NCBI GenBank assembly: GCA_009746045.1
Contig: RPFO01000231.1
Span: 892,388-956,387 of the forward strand
DNA: 64,000 bases
Direction of reading: 5' to 3'
From: Mesostigma viride
Taxonomy: Eukaryota > Streptophyta > Mesostigmatophyceae > Mesostigmatales > Mesostigmataceae
Below the pieces are notes generated by a model. The model was given only the letters and a program-made list of their open reading frames with translations, had not been told where the DNA came from and made no database searches. The position numbers and the translations under genes were made by a program. The stretch's first letter is position 1; every line of letters begins with the position of its first letter. Shown here in pieces: positions 33,600 to 44,843 of the stretch.

Positions 33600-36500
33600 C
33601 GACGCTCGCGGCCCCGCGGCTCCGCGGCTCTAGCAGTGGGATCTGCCTAACTCCCCTTCCCGCCCCTTTGCCTTCGCAGCCCTCGGGCTGTCGGAGAGAG
33701 AGCAACGGGTCGGCAGTGAGCCAGGTTCGCCCCGCCTCGCGCGGCCGCCTCCGAAACCTCCTCAGACTGCACGCATTTCTTATGCGTGCAGACGCAGACT
33801 CATTCTACCTGGCCACCCGAGCCAACCGTCGGCGTCGCCTCGACGCGTTGGCAGGAAGAATCGAAACGGTGATTGAAAGCATAAGTCCCCAACCCGCCCC
33901 CCCTACCCCACCACCTCCACCCCCACCCCCATCACCACCCTGCTCCATCTCCGCCCCCACCCCCGCCTGCACCCCCCTTTTCGGTCAACGCGCGCCCTTG
34001 GTCATCGCCACCTTCAACGCCCGCACGCTCCAGCCCGACGCTGACCGCTGTCACTGCCTGCGCAGTGACGACTGTCAGTGCCATCGAGTCTCCAATCTTA
34101 TTGGTTTCTGCATCGACAATAATATCGCCATCCTGGGAATCCAAGAACACAGGCGCACTGCATCGGCCCGCGGATCAACTGCCCTTGTTGCTGACGACAT
34201 CGACGGCTGGCGGTTCTACTACGGAGGCGGCGACGGCACCGGGAACGGGGGCGTCGGTCTCCTCTGCTCCCCGCTCGCCGTACGCCACATGGGCGAACCC
34301 CAGCTGGTCAACGCTCGGCTCCTCGTGGCCACTTTTCATTCGATGGAGGGCCACTCGACCTACGCCCTGACGGTGGGCGTTGGTTACGCACCCCACTCCG
34401 GCCACCCAGAACAAGACCGCAAGGACTTCTTTGCAGCGCTGGAGAACCTGGCGAACGGCATCCCTGGTCGCAACTACCTCGCTCTGCTGCTGGACGCCAA
34501 CGCCACGCTACCACCGGGTACTGGCGGATGTCAGCACGCCCCCAACGGTACGGTCTCCAATGCCAACACTGAACTTTTTGCTGATTTGCTTACGACATGC
34601 GATTTGGTCACTGCCAACACCCGCTTTCCACATAGTCCAGATGCTTTGGTCACACACACCTCGCCAACTGGCACTGAACGCTGCATTGACTATGTTGTAA
34701 TGCGCAAGCGTCATCAAGGATCTGTACTAGCTGCTCGCTCGCATGTGATCCCCCTGGTGCGCTCCGATCATCGCATCGTCACCGCCCGCATCCGCCTGCG
34801 ATTCCCCTCGCCCTTTCGTAAGCACGTGGCACCACCTGATTTGCGCACACTTCAGTTGCTCGAGAAATCTGACGACGCTCTGGAGGACTTCCCTGAAAAA
34901 CGCGCCCACAAGCGCGCCGCAGAGGCGTTCGTCGACGCGCTGGACATCCCGGCCAGCCACGCCCAGCTGTTCGCTGCCGGCCCGGCATCGGCCCTTCGGC
35001 ACCTCGCTGACAAGCTGCCCGCGGCCGGGGCCCTACTGCCCCCCCGCCGCCCGCCCCGCTTCACCAGCCTGCACCGGCTCCCCGCCGTCATCCAGGCCCG
35101 GCAAGCCCTGCGCGACAACAGCGACCCCGCCCGCTACGCCCGCCTCAAAGCCGATTACCACTCGGCCATCCGGCAGGCGACCAAGGAGCAGGAGGACCTT
35201 CATGTCCGCGAGTACTTCGCCCACCTCAAGGACCAGCACGGCAAGTACGCCTGGACCCGCCTGCGTCACGCCCAACGGCCCGCCGGCGGCGCGCAGCCGG
35301 CGCCGCGGACGCTCTCTGGCTCACCGCAGCAGCAGCTCGACCAGTGGTATTCCTCCCAGTCCCGGCTGCTCGGCGCCCCCCGCCGCCTCCGCCGCTTGGC
35401 CCTCTGGCGGCCGCACGCCTGGCAGTAGCACCGGCGGACGTCCCTGCGCCGCCCACGCCGCCCGCCGCTGAGCAGGACTACACGTACCCAGCCCTGACGG
35501 AACCCCTGGCCGACCCCAACGAGCTCCCGCCGTTCACCGAGCTCGAGCTGAGCACCGCCGCCAAGCAACTCCGCTTCTATGCCGCCGTTGGACCTGACCA
35601 GCTCCCAGCCCCGGTGATTAAGCTGACGGCGCTCACGGGGTTCCTGCTTGACGTCTGCAACCGGATCCTGCTTGCCGACGCGCCGCCGATTCCTGAGTGG
35701 CAGCACAGCTACCGTATTATGCTGTACAAAAACAAAGGTTCCCCTGACGACCCCGCCAACTACAGAGGAGTCTGCATCCAGAGCGCCGCACTTAAGTTGT
35801 TCATGCGCATGATCCTCAACCGCCTTCGTTCTGCTCTCGACTGTCACCTTGGGGAAAGTCAAATGGGCTTCCGTCCTGGGCGCAACACCGTCATGGCCAT
35901 CTTCGTCGCGCGTCGCCTCTTCGAGGAAATCGCTCTCCTGCAACCTGGTGAGTTTCCCGCCATCCTGATCTTCGTCGACTTCATCAAGGCTTTTGATTCT
36001 GTCCTCTGGGACGCTCTATGGGCTGTACTTGCTCGCGCTCGCGTCCCCACTCCCCTGATTACCGTCATCCGCACGCTGTATGAGGGGTCGACCACTTCGG
36101 TGCGCACTCAACACGGCATTACCCCGCCATGCCCACTGCAGACCGGCGTCTGGCAGGGTTGCGTCCTGTCGCCGTACCTGTTTATTATTGTAGTGGATTA
36201 TGTTATGCGCCAGGCACGTGCTCGCTTTGCTAGCATTGCAGGCCGTGCCCCTGGCCTAGCGATCACGAACGAGCTTGGGGAAGGGGGGCCGACTAACAAG
36301 CAGAATTTACTAGCTGACCTCATTTATGCCGACGACATCACGCTCATCGAGAAGCCGGAGTCTGCCCAACTTTGGCTGGACTGCCTGGCGCTCGAGGCTC
36401 GGGCGGTTGGTCTAGAAATCAGCCCCAAAACGGAGGCCCTGGCCCTCGGCATGGCAGGGCCCCCACCCACACTCCGCCTCTTAGACGATGCCGAGGTCAA

Positions 36501-37227
36501 CTACCCTCCTTCAGGCCGCTTCAAGCTGCTCGGCAGTTGGCTTCCCGACTGCGAGGACGACATGACGACACGGATCGGCATGGCGTGGGCGCACCTCCAT
36601 GACCACCGCCGCTGGTGGAGCAACCCCGCCCTACCCCGGATCGTCAAGCGTGACCTCTTCAAGGTCGTCATTCTGACGATCCTGACCTACGGCGCCGAGA
36701 CGTGGACACTGATGCAGGAGCTGGAGCAACGACTCGACGGCGCCGTCACCAAGATGCTGCGCAAGGCCCTTAACATCCCCTTTGGTTTGCACATTAGTAA
36801 TGAGGATTTGTACGCTGATTTGCCCTATGTTTCCCACATTATTAGGCACAGGCGCCTGGGCCTAGCCGGGCACCTGGCCCGCACAGATCAGGTAGATACA
36901 TCAGATAGACTAGCTGGCACCAAGCCCGCCCAGCCTGGGCGATATGTCCTCACCTGGCGTGCCCCCGGCCGCGCGCGGCAGGGCCGCCACCCGTGGACTT
37001 TTCGTGATAGACTCGGCATGGACATGTGCTACACTAGACGTGACGGGCTCACCCCCGGGCAGCCTCCTGGTTTGTCTGTAATATGGAGGCAGATGGTGCG
37101 CAAGGATAGATGGCAAGTAGTGATGAAGGAGACCACCCCCAAGCCTGTGGGGGCTCCGCGTGTGACCAAGTATGGCATTCATAGCGATTCGGGCCGCGGT
37201 GCCCACACCCCTGTAACTAGGACCTAG
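33596..37227 (+). pseudogene. LINE family A ORF2: APE endonuclease plus reverse transcriptase, one frameshift
   Basis: The first part (33596-35428) has an APE-type endonuclease: FNARTL, IQEHRR, LLLDANA, CIDYVVMR and VRSDHRIV supply the usual N, E, D/N, D and SDH residues. The second part, in another frame (about 35380-37227), has RT motifs YRGVCIQSAALKLFMRM, GFRPGRNTV, FVDFIKAFDSV, GVWQGCVLSPYLF and catalytic YADD (36325-36336). It ends in a YGAETW/RRLGLAGHLAR C-terminal region. The frame changes at a C-rich run near 35373-35395. The inverted copy at 41.9 kb reads through the equivalent Pro-rich linker in one frame. A single-base indel (mutation or assembly error) is the simplest cause. Otherwise both domains look intact. 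Confidence 0.85.
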
Positions 37228-37325
37228 ATAGCTTATACCATCCATTCCATCCCATGTTCCCCTTCCACTGAGGACTTATGCTCACGTGACGCAGTCACGT
37301 GTCTATTAATTAATTAATTAATTAA
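37228..37325 (+). other. LINE family A 3' UTR with hairpin and (TTAA)n tail
   Basis: Contains the imperfect palindrome CACGTGACGCAGTCACGTG followed by tctattaattaattaatta. The same hairpin-plus-tail arrangement ends every family A copy here, and a hairpin followed by a TTAA tail also ends the inserts at 40694 and 42447. It is likely the 3' recognition structure for the RT (inference). Confidence 0.75.
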
Positions 37326-38027
37326 GCTATCTAAGTCCTATGTATTAATTAATTAATGAATCTAAGTCCTAGTTACAGGGGTGTGGGCACCACGGCCCGA
37401 ATCGCTATGAATGCCATGCGCGGTCACACGCGGAGCCCCCACAGACTTGGGGGTGGTCTCCTTCATCACTACTTGCCATCTATCCTTGCGTACCATCTGC
37501 CTCCATGTTACAGACAAACCAGGAGGCTGCCCGGGTGCGAGCCCGTCACGTCTAGGGTAGCACATGTCCATGCCGAGTCTATCACGAAAAGTCCACGGGA
37601 CTCAGGCGGCCCTGCCGCGCGCGGCCTGGGGCACGCCAGGTGAGGACATAACGCCCAGGCTGGGCGCGGGGCTTGGGGTCAGCTGGTCTATCTGATGTGT
37701 CTACCTGATCTGTGCGGGCCAGGTGCCCGGCTAGGCCCAGGCGCCTGTGCCTAATAATATGGGAAACATAGATAGGGCAAATCAGCGTACAAATCCTCAT
37801 TACTAACCAAAGGGGGTGTGCAAACCAAAGGGGATGTTAAGGGCCTTGCGCAGCATCTTGGTGACCTTGCCGTCGAGTCGTTGCTCCAGCTCCTGCGTCA
37901 GTGTCCCTAGGTCTCGGCGCCGTAGGTCAGGATTGACAGAATGACGACGTTGAAGAGGTCACGCTTGACGATCCGGGGTAGGGCGGGGTTGCTCCACCAT
38001 GCAGCGGCGGTGGTCATGGAGTTGCGC

Positions 38028-40694
38028 TCACGGGGTAAGGCCGACCCCTCCCCCTTGCTCCTCACCTTTGACACCATGGCGGATAAGATGGGGTTCCTCA
38101 AGTGTCGCAATTGCGGCTTGGGGGGACCTCCTACACGCTGGACGACGACTTGACCTTGACGCAGCAACAACGGCGACGGGAGCTATGGCCGACCTACCTC
38201 CAGCTCCGGCATGCAGACGGCGGGGCAGAAGCCGGTCTACTGGAAGGGGGCGGACATCTACGTCGCCCACAAGCCCTGGCAGGCGACCCCTGCCGCCCCA
38301 GCCACCCCAGCCACCCCATGCAGCCTAGGGAATGTAGCAGTAGTGTAGACTAGAAAGCTTAGGTATGTGGCCATGTATGCCTACGTGATGGGCCCACACC
38401 AGCCCTTGCAACAGCAGTAGCAATTTCGAGTCATGCTTTGCCCATGCAGGGAGTTACTCTCTGCTGAGAGGCCATGTGTACACCAGCTATAGCCTAGCCA
38501 CATACCTTCCACCCCGGCATGTCATGCAGGCCTTCGCTTGTGTGCTTGTGCTTGTTTAGGAGGCATGAACCATCATGGCCACGAGCCACGAGCCACGAGC
38601 CAGCCATGGCTGTCGGAGCTCATAACTTTCACGTTTGAGCACCGAATTTAGCCGTGAATATCACTATCGCTTCGTCTTTCTAAGTCTGACGCACATGCTG
38701 ATATAATTTTCTGAATCTAAAACGCAATATATGACGAGCAAACGTCCTTTGACGCAACGCAGTTTGGCGGATGCGCTCGGCCATGAAAATGCGGCAGCCG
38801 CGGCTGCAGCTTTGCCAGCTCCGGCAGGCAGCGGTGACACTAGTCGTGCACTGGTGGTCGCCCAGCAACCTCCCGGGCTTAATGCCTCGCCATCGGCATA
38901 TCGCCTGACCCGAAACGCACCCGCTCAGCCGACAAAACAGGAGGGTCCCGCCCCTCTGAACCGCGCTTTCGGCCCCTACCTTTCCAGGTCGATGATCACG
39001 ACTGGACCAACATGTCTCCGTCCGATGCTCTGTGGTGCATCTTCTTCGGGGACTACGCCTCGCTTTACGACCCAGGTGCCTCCATCTCCACGACAACAAT
39101 CGCCTCCTCCTCCCTGACGGCCACCGCTGGAACAACATCAGCACGCTGTTCGGGTGCGCCCACTCTCAAGTCCAGCACACCATCCCAACTCCCTTCTCCA
39201 GCGCTCTGACGGCGAGATCTGGGCTCCATCCATCTCCGCCCCCGCCCTCCGTTCCATCCTCACGGAAGCCTTTCAGCAGCACGTGACCCCCCTTGCTGCT
39301 GACGTCGCAGCAATGGGTGGTCCGCTGGCTGCTGAACTTCCTCACCTCACCGCCACCTCCACTGCCATTTCCGCCTCCACTGCCGACATCAAAGCCCAGC
39401 TCCTCGACCTCGACCACCGCCTTCAAGCCACCGCCAACGCCCTTGAGAGCTTGCATGACACCGCCGGCCTCACCGCCCAGGCGGTGAAGGACATCGCCGC
39501 CCAGCCGGCGCCTGCTGGCCCGGCCGGCGATGCTCCCTCCACCTGGGCGGACTTGCTTAAGCAGCACACCACCTCCACCACCTCCACCATCTCGGCACAA
39601 CTCAAGCAACAAGCCCTCGACCTTCGCGAGGAAGCCGACATCGCCCGGCGCAGCCACAATGTCATCGTCAAGCACTTCGACCAGCCGGCAGGTGAGACCT
39701 CCACGAGCCTTCTTGAGGCATTAATTTGAGCGCGCCATTTTTGCCCCCATGTTACTCACTGGTGAGCTGCGGATGTCGGCTGTCCGCCTCCCCCGCGCGG
39801 GGGAAGGCAGGCCCGGCACCCGTGCTCCTCACCTTTAAGTACATGGCGGACAAGCTGGCGTTCCTTAAATGCCGCAAGAAGCTCTCGGAGACTCACTTCA
39901 CGCTGGACGACGACTTGACCCTGGCCCAGCAACAGCGGCGACGCGAGCTATGGCCGACCTACCTTCAGCTCCGGCAGAGCGCACGGGGGAAGCCGGTATA
40001 CTGGAGGGGGGCGGTCATCCACGTTGACCACAAGCCCTGGCAGCCCCCTCCTGCCACCTCAGACTAGGAATATATACCAGCAGTGTATATTAGTAAGGCT
40101 TAGCCTAGCATGTGGCCCACGCGCATGTGCGCCCATAATGGCCCCCATGCATGATGCCTTCAACATTTAGCCATGCTTTGTCTATAATGGGACCCCCATG
40201 GATGTTGCATTAAGAATTTAGCCATGCTATGCCATGCAGAGAGATGCTCTCTGTCGAGAAGCCATACATGTATGCCCTAGCTCTTGTATAGCCATGATGA
40301 TCTTCCCCCACATGACATACTCCCCCTTAGCTGGGCATAGTGTGAAGATCATGAGGGTGCCGGTGCCCTTGAGGCACCTAGAGCAAGTGCTGCTTACATT
40401 CCACTCTTGCAGGAAGTAGCCTAGAATGTGTTAAAAGCCATATACCCCTTCTCAGGGATATGTGCTATACATATTCTCCCAACGGAGTTATGTTACAATT
40501 CAATTCAATTCAACCATCATGCATGGCGGTGCAGGTGCACCCTGTGCATGCACCCAGAGCAGGTGATAGTTGTACATCCTACACCTGCAGGTTGTCGCCC
40601 TGATTGTATTACAAACCCATAGATGCCCCTTTCTCAGGGCTATGTGTTACATATGCTCCCCACGGAGCTATGATTTTAATTAATTAATTAATTT
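38028..40694 (+). mobile_element. Family B ORF1-only LINE insert with 12-bp target duplication
   Basis: Inserted in the inverted family A copy. It begins with a stretch encoding the C-terminal part of family B ORF1 (about 38030-38330) plus following non-coding sequence. A 5' UTR unit resembling family A's monomer (gctcataacttt, cgtcttt, acatgctgatataattttct; 38618-38720) comes next, then an ORF1-like gene (38731-40067) and non-coding sequence, with a final hairpin and ttaattaattaattt tail. No RT is encoded. Sharing both ends with family A suggests a non-autonomous partner, comparable to HAL1 elements (inference). Confidence 0.65.
38731..40067 (+). pseudogene. Family B ORF1 (LINE ORF1-like), frameshifted
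   Basis: Starts MTSKRPLTQRSLADALG. At least four frame changes (near 38985, 39085, 39200 and 39730) are needed to follow the protein. It includes a predicted helical segment (DIKAQLLDLDHRLQATANAL), an RRM-like stretch (NVIVKHFDQPAGETS, PAPVLLTFKYMADKLAFLKC) and a C-terminal piece (DDDLTLAQQQRRRELWPTYL, ending near VIHVDHKPW). The same C-terminal piece is found at 38030-38330 and 44400-44683, which supports it as a real family. Confidence 0.7.
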
Positions 40695-42110
40695 ATGGAG
40701 TTGCGCCCACGCCATGCCGATCCGTGTCGTCAGGTCGTCCTCGCAGTCGGGAAGCCAACTGCCGAGCAGCTTGAAGTGGCCTGAAGGAGGGTAGTTGATA
40801 TACCTCGGTGTCGTCTAAGAAGCGGGGGGGGGCGGGGGCCCGGCCATGCCGAGAGCCAGGGCCTCCGTTTTGGGGCTGATTTCTAGACCAACCGCCCGAG
40901 CCTCGAGCGCCAGGCAGTCCAGCCAAAGTTGGGCAGACTCCGGCTTCTCGATGAGCGTGATGTCGTCGGCACAAATGAGGTCAGCTAGTAAATTCTGCTT
41001 GTTAGTCGGCCCCCCTTAATCCCCAAGCTCGTTCGTGATCACTAGGCCAGGGGCACGGCTAGCAAAGTGGGCACGTGCCTGGCGCATAACATAATCCACT
41101 ACAATAATAAACAGGTACGGCGACAGGATGCAACCCTGCCAGATGCCGGTCTGCAGCAGTGGACATGGCAGGGTAAAGTCGTGTTGAGTGCGCACCGAAG
41201 TGGTCGACCCCTCATACAGCGTGCGGATGACGGTAATCAGGGGAGTGGGGACGCGAGCGCGAGCAAGGACAGCCCAAAGAGCGGCCCAGAGGACAGAATC
41301 GAAAGCCTTGATGAAGTCGACGAAGATCAGGATGGCGGGAAACTCACCAGGTTGCAGGAGCGCGATTTCACCTCGAAGAGGCGGCGCGCGACGAAGATGG
41401 CCATGACGGTGTTGCCCCCAGGACAAAAGCCCATTTGACTCTCCCCAAGGTGACGGCCGAGAGCAGAACGTAGGCGGTTGAGGATCATGTGCATGAACAA
41501 CTTGAGTGCGGCGCTCTGGATGCAGACTCCGCGGTAGTTGGCGGGGTCGTCAGGGGAACCTTTGTTTTTGTATACAGCATAATACGGTAGCTGTGCTGCC
41601 ACTCAGGAATCGGCGGCGCGTTGGCAAGCAGGATCCGATCGCAGACGTCAACCAGGAACCCGGTGGGCACCGTCAGCTTAATCACCGGGGCGGGGAGCTG
41701 GTCAGGTCCAACGGCGGCGTAGAAGCGGAGTTGCTTGCATGGCGGCGGTGCTCAGCTCGTGCTCAGTGAACAGCGGTAGCTCGTTGGGGTCGGCCAGGGG
41801 TTCCGTCAGGGCCGGGTACGTGTAGTGCTGCTCAGTGGCGGGCGGTGTGGGCGGCGCAGGGACGCCCGCAGGCGCCAGGCGCACGGCCGCCAGAGGGCCA
41901 ACCAGAGGAGGCGGCGAGGGTGCGCCGAGCAGCCGGAACTGGGAGGAATACCACTGGTCTAAGCTGCTGCTGCGGTGAGCCAGAGAGCGTCCGCGGCGCC
42001 GGCTGCGCGCCGCCGGCTGGCCGTTGGGCGTGACGTGCAGGCGGGTCCAGGCGTACTTGCCGTGCTGGTCCTTGAGGTGGGCGAAGTACACTCGCGGACA
42101 TGGAGGTCCT

Positions 42111-42447
42111 GGACTTGGGACAAGATTTGTGCAGGCAACTGCAACAAGTATCACGGCCTAATTCCATTTAGCCTATAGTCCTTGTACAGCCATGCTACAT
42201 CCTGGCTATGCCCAGATTACTTGCCCGCGCTCCTTGTTATGACATGCTCACATGGGTCTTATTGCGTGACCCACAGATCCTGCCGGATCGTTTATAGCGT
42301 GTCCGATTGCAGCTGTGGCATGCCTTTGGCATGAAGGAGAAAGGCCGGGGGTCTCTGCCCTTTCTCCTGTTGTGCACACACAGGGATTAAAAGCACTTCG
42401 GTGCTCCGTGACTCCCTAACGGGAGCACGAGTTTAATTAATTAACTA
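42111..42447 (+). mobile_element. Short 337-bp SINE-like insert with 11-bp target duplication
   Basis: Flanked by exact ATGGAGGTCCT (42100-42110 and 42448-42458). It has no open frame and ends with an inverted-repeat (ctccctaacgggag) followed by tttaattaattaacta, the same hairpin-plus-TTAA-tail plan as the LINEs here. No clear Pol III A or B box was seen, so it may be a SINE or a deletion derivative mobilised by the family A machinery. Confidence 0.7.
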
Positions 42448-43780
42448 ATGGAGGTCCTCCTGCTCCTTGGTCGCCTGCCGGATGGCGCCGAGTGGTATTC
42501 GGCTTTGAGGCGGGCGTAGCGGGCGGGGTCGCGGTTGTCGCGCAGGGCTTGCCGGGGCTGGATGATGCATGGCGGGGAGCCGGTGCAGGCTGGTGAAGCA
42601 GGGCGGGCGGCGGGGGGGCAGCAGGGCCCCAGCCGCGGGCAGCTTGCCAGCGAGGTGCAGTCTGAAGGGTCGATGGGCACCGGGCCGGCAGCGGGCAGCT
42701 GGGCGTGGCTGGCTGGGATGTCCAGCGCGTCAACGAACTCCTCTGCCGCGCGCTTGTGGGCGCGTTTTTAAGGGAAGTCCTCCAGAGCGGCGTCAGATTT
42801 CTCAAGCAACTGCAGTGTGCGCAAATCAGGTGGACGTGCCACGTGCTTTAACGAAAGTGCGACGGGAATCGCAGGCGGATGCGGGCGGTGACGATGCGGT
42901 GACGGGTGATCAGAGCGCACCAGGGGGATCACGTGCGAGCGAGCAGCTAGTACAGATCCTTGATGACGCTTGCGCATTACAACATTTTCATGCAGCGTTC
43001 AGTGCCAGATGGCGAGGTGTGTGTGACCAGAGCATCTGGACTACGTGGCAGCGGGTGTTCAGTGGCAGTTACCAAATCGCATGTCGTAAGCAAATCAGCA
43101 AAAAAGTTCAGTGTTGCATGGCATTGGAGACCGTACCGTTGGGGGCGTGCTGACATCCTCCAGTACCCAGTGGTTGCGTTGCGTTGGCGTCCAGTAGCAG
43201 AGCGAAGTAGTTGCGACCAGGGGTGCCGTTCGCCAGGTTCTCCAGCGCAGCAAAGAAGTCCTTGCCATCTTGTTCAGGGTGGCCAGAATGTGGTGCATTC
43301 GTGACCGACGCCCACCGTCAGGGCGTAGGTCGAGTGGCCCTCCACCTAATGGAAGGTGGCCAGGACGAGGCGAGCGTTGACCAGCTGGGGTTCACCTATG
43401 TGGCGTACGGCTTAAGCGCGGGTCCGAGCAGAGGAGACCGACGCCCCCGTTCCCGGTGCCGTTGCCGCCTCCATAATACAACCGCCATGCAGCCATCGAT
43501 GTCGTCAGCAGCAAGGGCGGTCAGTCCGCGAGCCGATGCAGTGCGCCTGTGTTCTTGGATTCCCAGGATGGTGATGTTATGGTCGATGCAGAAACCAATA
43601 ATTAAGATTGGAGACTCAATGGCACTGAAAGTCGTTGCTGCGCAGGCAGTGACAGCAGTCAGCGTCGGGCTGGAGCGTGTGGGCGTTGAAGGTGGCGATG
43701 ACCAATGGCGCGCGTTGACCGAAAAATGGGGGGGTGCAGGCGGGGGTGGGGGCGAAGATGGGGCGGCAGCTGGGTGGTGA

Positions 43781-44069
43781 TTAATTAATTAGATAATTCC
43801 GGCATAGGTACGCTGACGCAAAGCTTATGCATGCTACAAAGGTGAGGTGGGCTCAAGACGTCGGCTAAGGCGCAAGCTGATGGCCACAAGGTGCCAGAGC
43901 TAATTGAAGATACTATTACGCTGGGCGCCGTTAATAGCATTTCAACTGCTGTAATACCTATGCTATGTTCCCCTCCCACTGAGGACTTATCTCACGTGAC
44001 GCAGTCACGTGTCAGACTATTAATTAATTAATTAATTAATTGATTAATACCTAAGCTATCCCATGATCT
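43781..44069. other. Junction region with a further LINE family A 3' end
   Basis: 43960-44046 carries the family A terminal sequence on the plus strand (cccactgaggacttatctca, hairpin with cgcagtcacgtg, then a long TTAA tail). The 43790-43960 segment is unassigned. Confidence 0.6.
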
Positions 44070-44840
44070 AAGCTGCCCAGCCGGCATCTGCTGGCCCGGC
44101 CAGCGATGCTCCTCCCACCCAGACCTGGGCGGACTTGCTTAAGCACCACACCACCAGTCCACCACCTCCACCATCGCGGCGCAGCTCAAGCAACAAGCAC
44201 TCGACCTTCGTGAGGAGGCCGAGCTCGACAAGCGCAGCCACAACGTCATAGTCAAGCACTTCGACCAGCCGGCAGACTGTCTATAACTGGGACCTCGACG
44301 ACTCTTCTCACGGCATTTAAGCGCGACATTCTTGCCCCCATGCAACTCACTGGTGAGCTGCGGATGTCGGCTGTCCGCCTCCCCCGGCCGCGCGCGGGGT
44401 ATGGCTGGCCCGGCACCCGTGCTTCTCACATGGCGGACAAGCTGTCGTTCCTCAAATGCCGCAAGAAGCTCTAAGTACATAGCTGACTCGCTGTAGACAA
44501 GCTGGACGACGACTTGACCCTGCATGGCCCAGCAACAACGGCGACGCGATCGAGCTATGGCCGACCTACCTTCAGCTCCGGCAGAGCGCAGGGGGGAAAC
44601 CGGTATACTGGAGGGGGGCGGTCATCCACGTTGACCACAAGCCCTGGCAGGCACCTCCTGCCACCCCAGCAAACTCAGTCTAGGGAATATACAACAGTAT
44701 AGTGTAGATTAGTCAGGCTTAGCCTAGCATGTGGCCTACGCGCATGTGCGCCCATAATGGCCCCCCATGGATGACGCCTTCAGAATTTAGCCAAGCCATG
44801 CCTACTATAATGGGACCCCCATGGATGTTGCATTAACCCT
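44070..44840 (+). mobile_element. Family B ORF1 fragment
   Basis: Degenerate copy of the C-terminal two-fifths of family B ORF1 (IVKHFDQPAD region, then DDDLTL and WPTYLQLRQSA), followed by the same non-coding sequence as 40070-40215 (aggcttagcctagcatgtgg, cgcatgtgcgcccataatgg). Similarity to the other copy stops at gatgttgcattaa (44824-44836), where the next element probably inserted. Confidence 0.75.
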
Positions 44841-44843
44841 TGG

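Larger units (their letters stand above)
31781..37325 (+). mobile_element. LINE family A, near-complete APE-type non-LTR retrotransposon
   Basis: Order: two 168-bp 5' UTR monomers, ORF1 (32130-33599), ORF2 with endonuclease and RT (33596-37227), and a short 3' UTR with hairpin and (TTAA)n tail to 37325. It is the best-preserved element of its family in the window. Other copies lie at 30891-31750 and 37361-43780 (inverted). Confidence 0.9.
37361..43780 (-). mobile_element. Second LINE family A copy, inverted, 5'-truncated and twice interrupted
   Basis: Minus-strand pieces 43780-42448 (endonuclease part of ORF2), 42110-40695 (linker and RT) and 38027 to about 37361 (RT C-terminal region and 3' end) are consecutive parts of one ORF2. 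The gaps are filled by inserts flanked by target duplications: ATGGAGGTCCT at 42100-42110 and 42448-42458, and ATGGAGTTGCGC at 38016-38027 and 40695-40706. It faces the intact copy tail to tail. Many frameshifts are present, so it is inactive. Confidence 0.85.
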
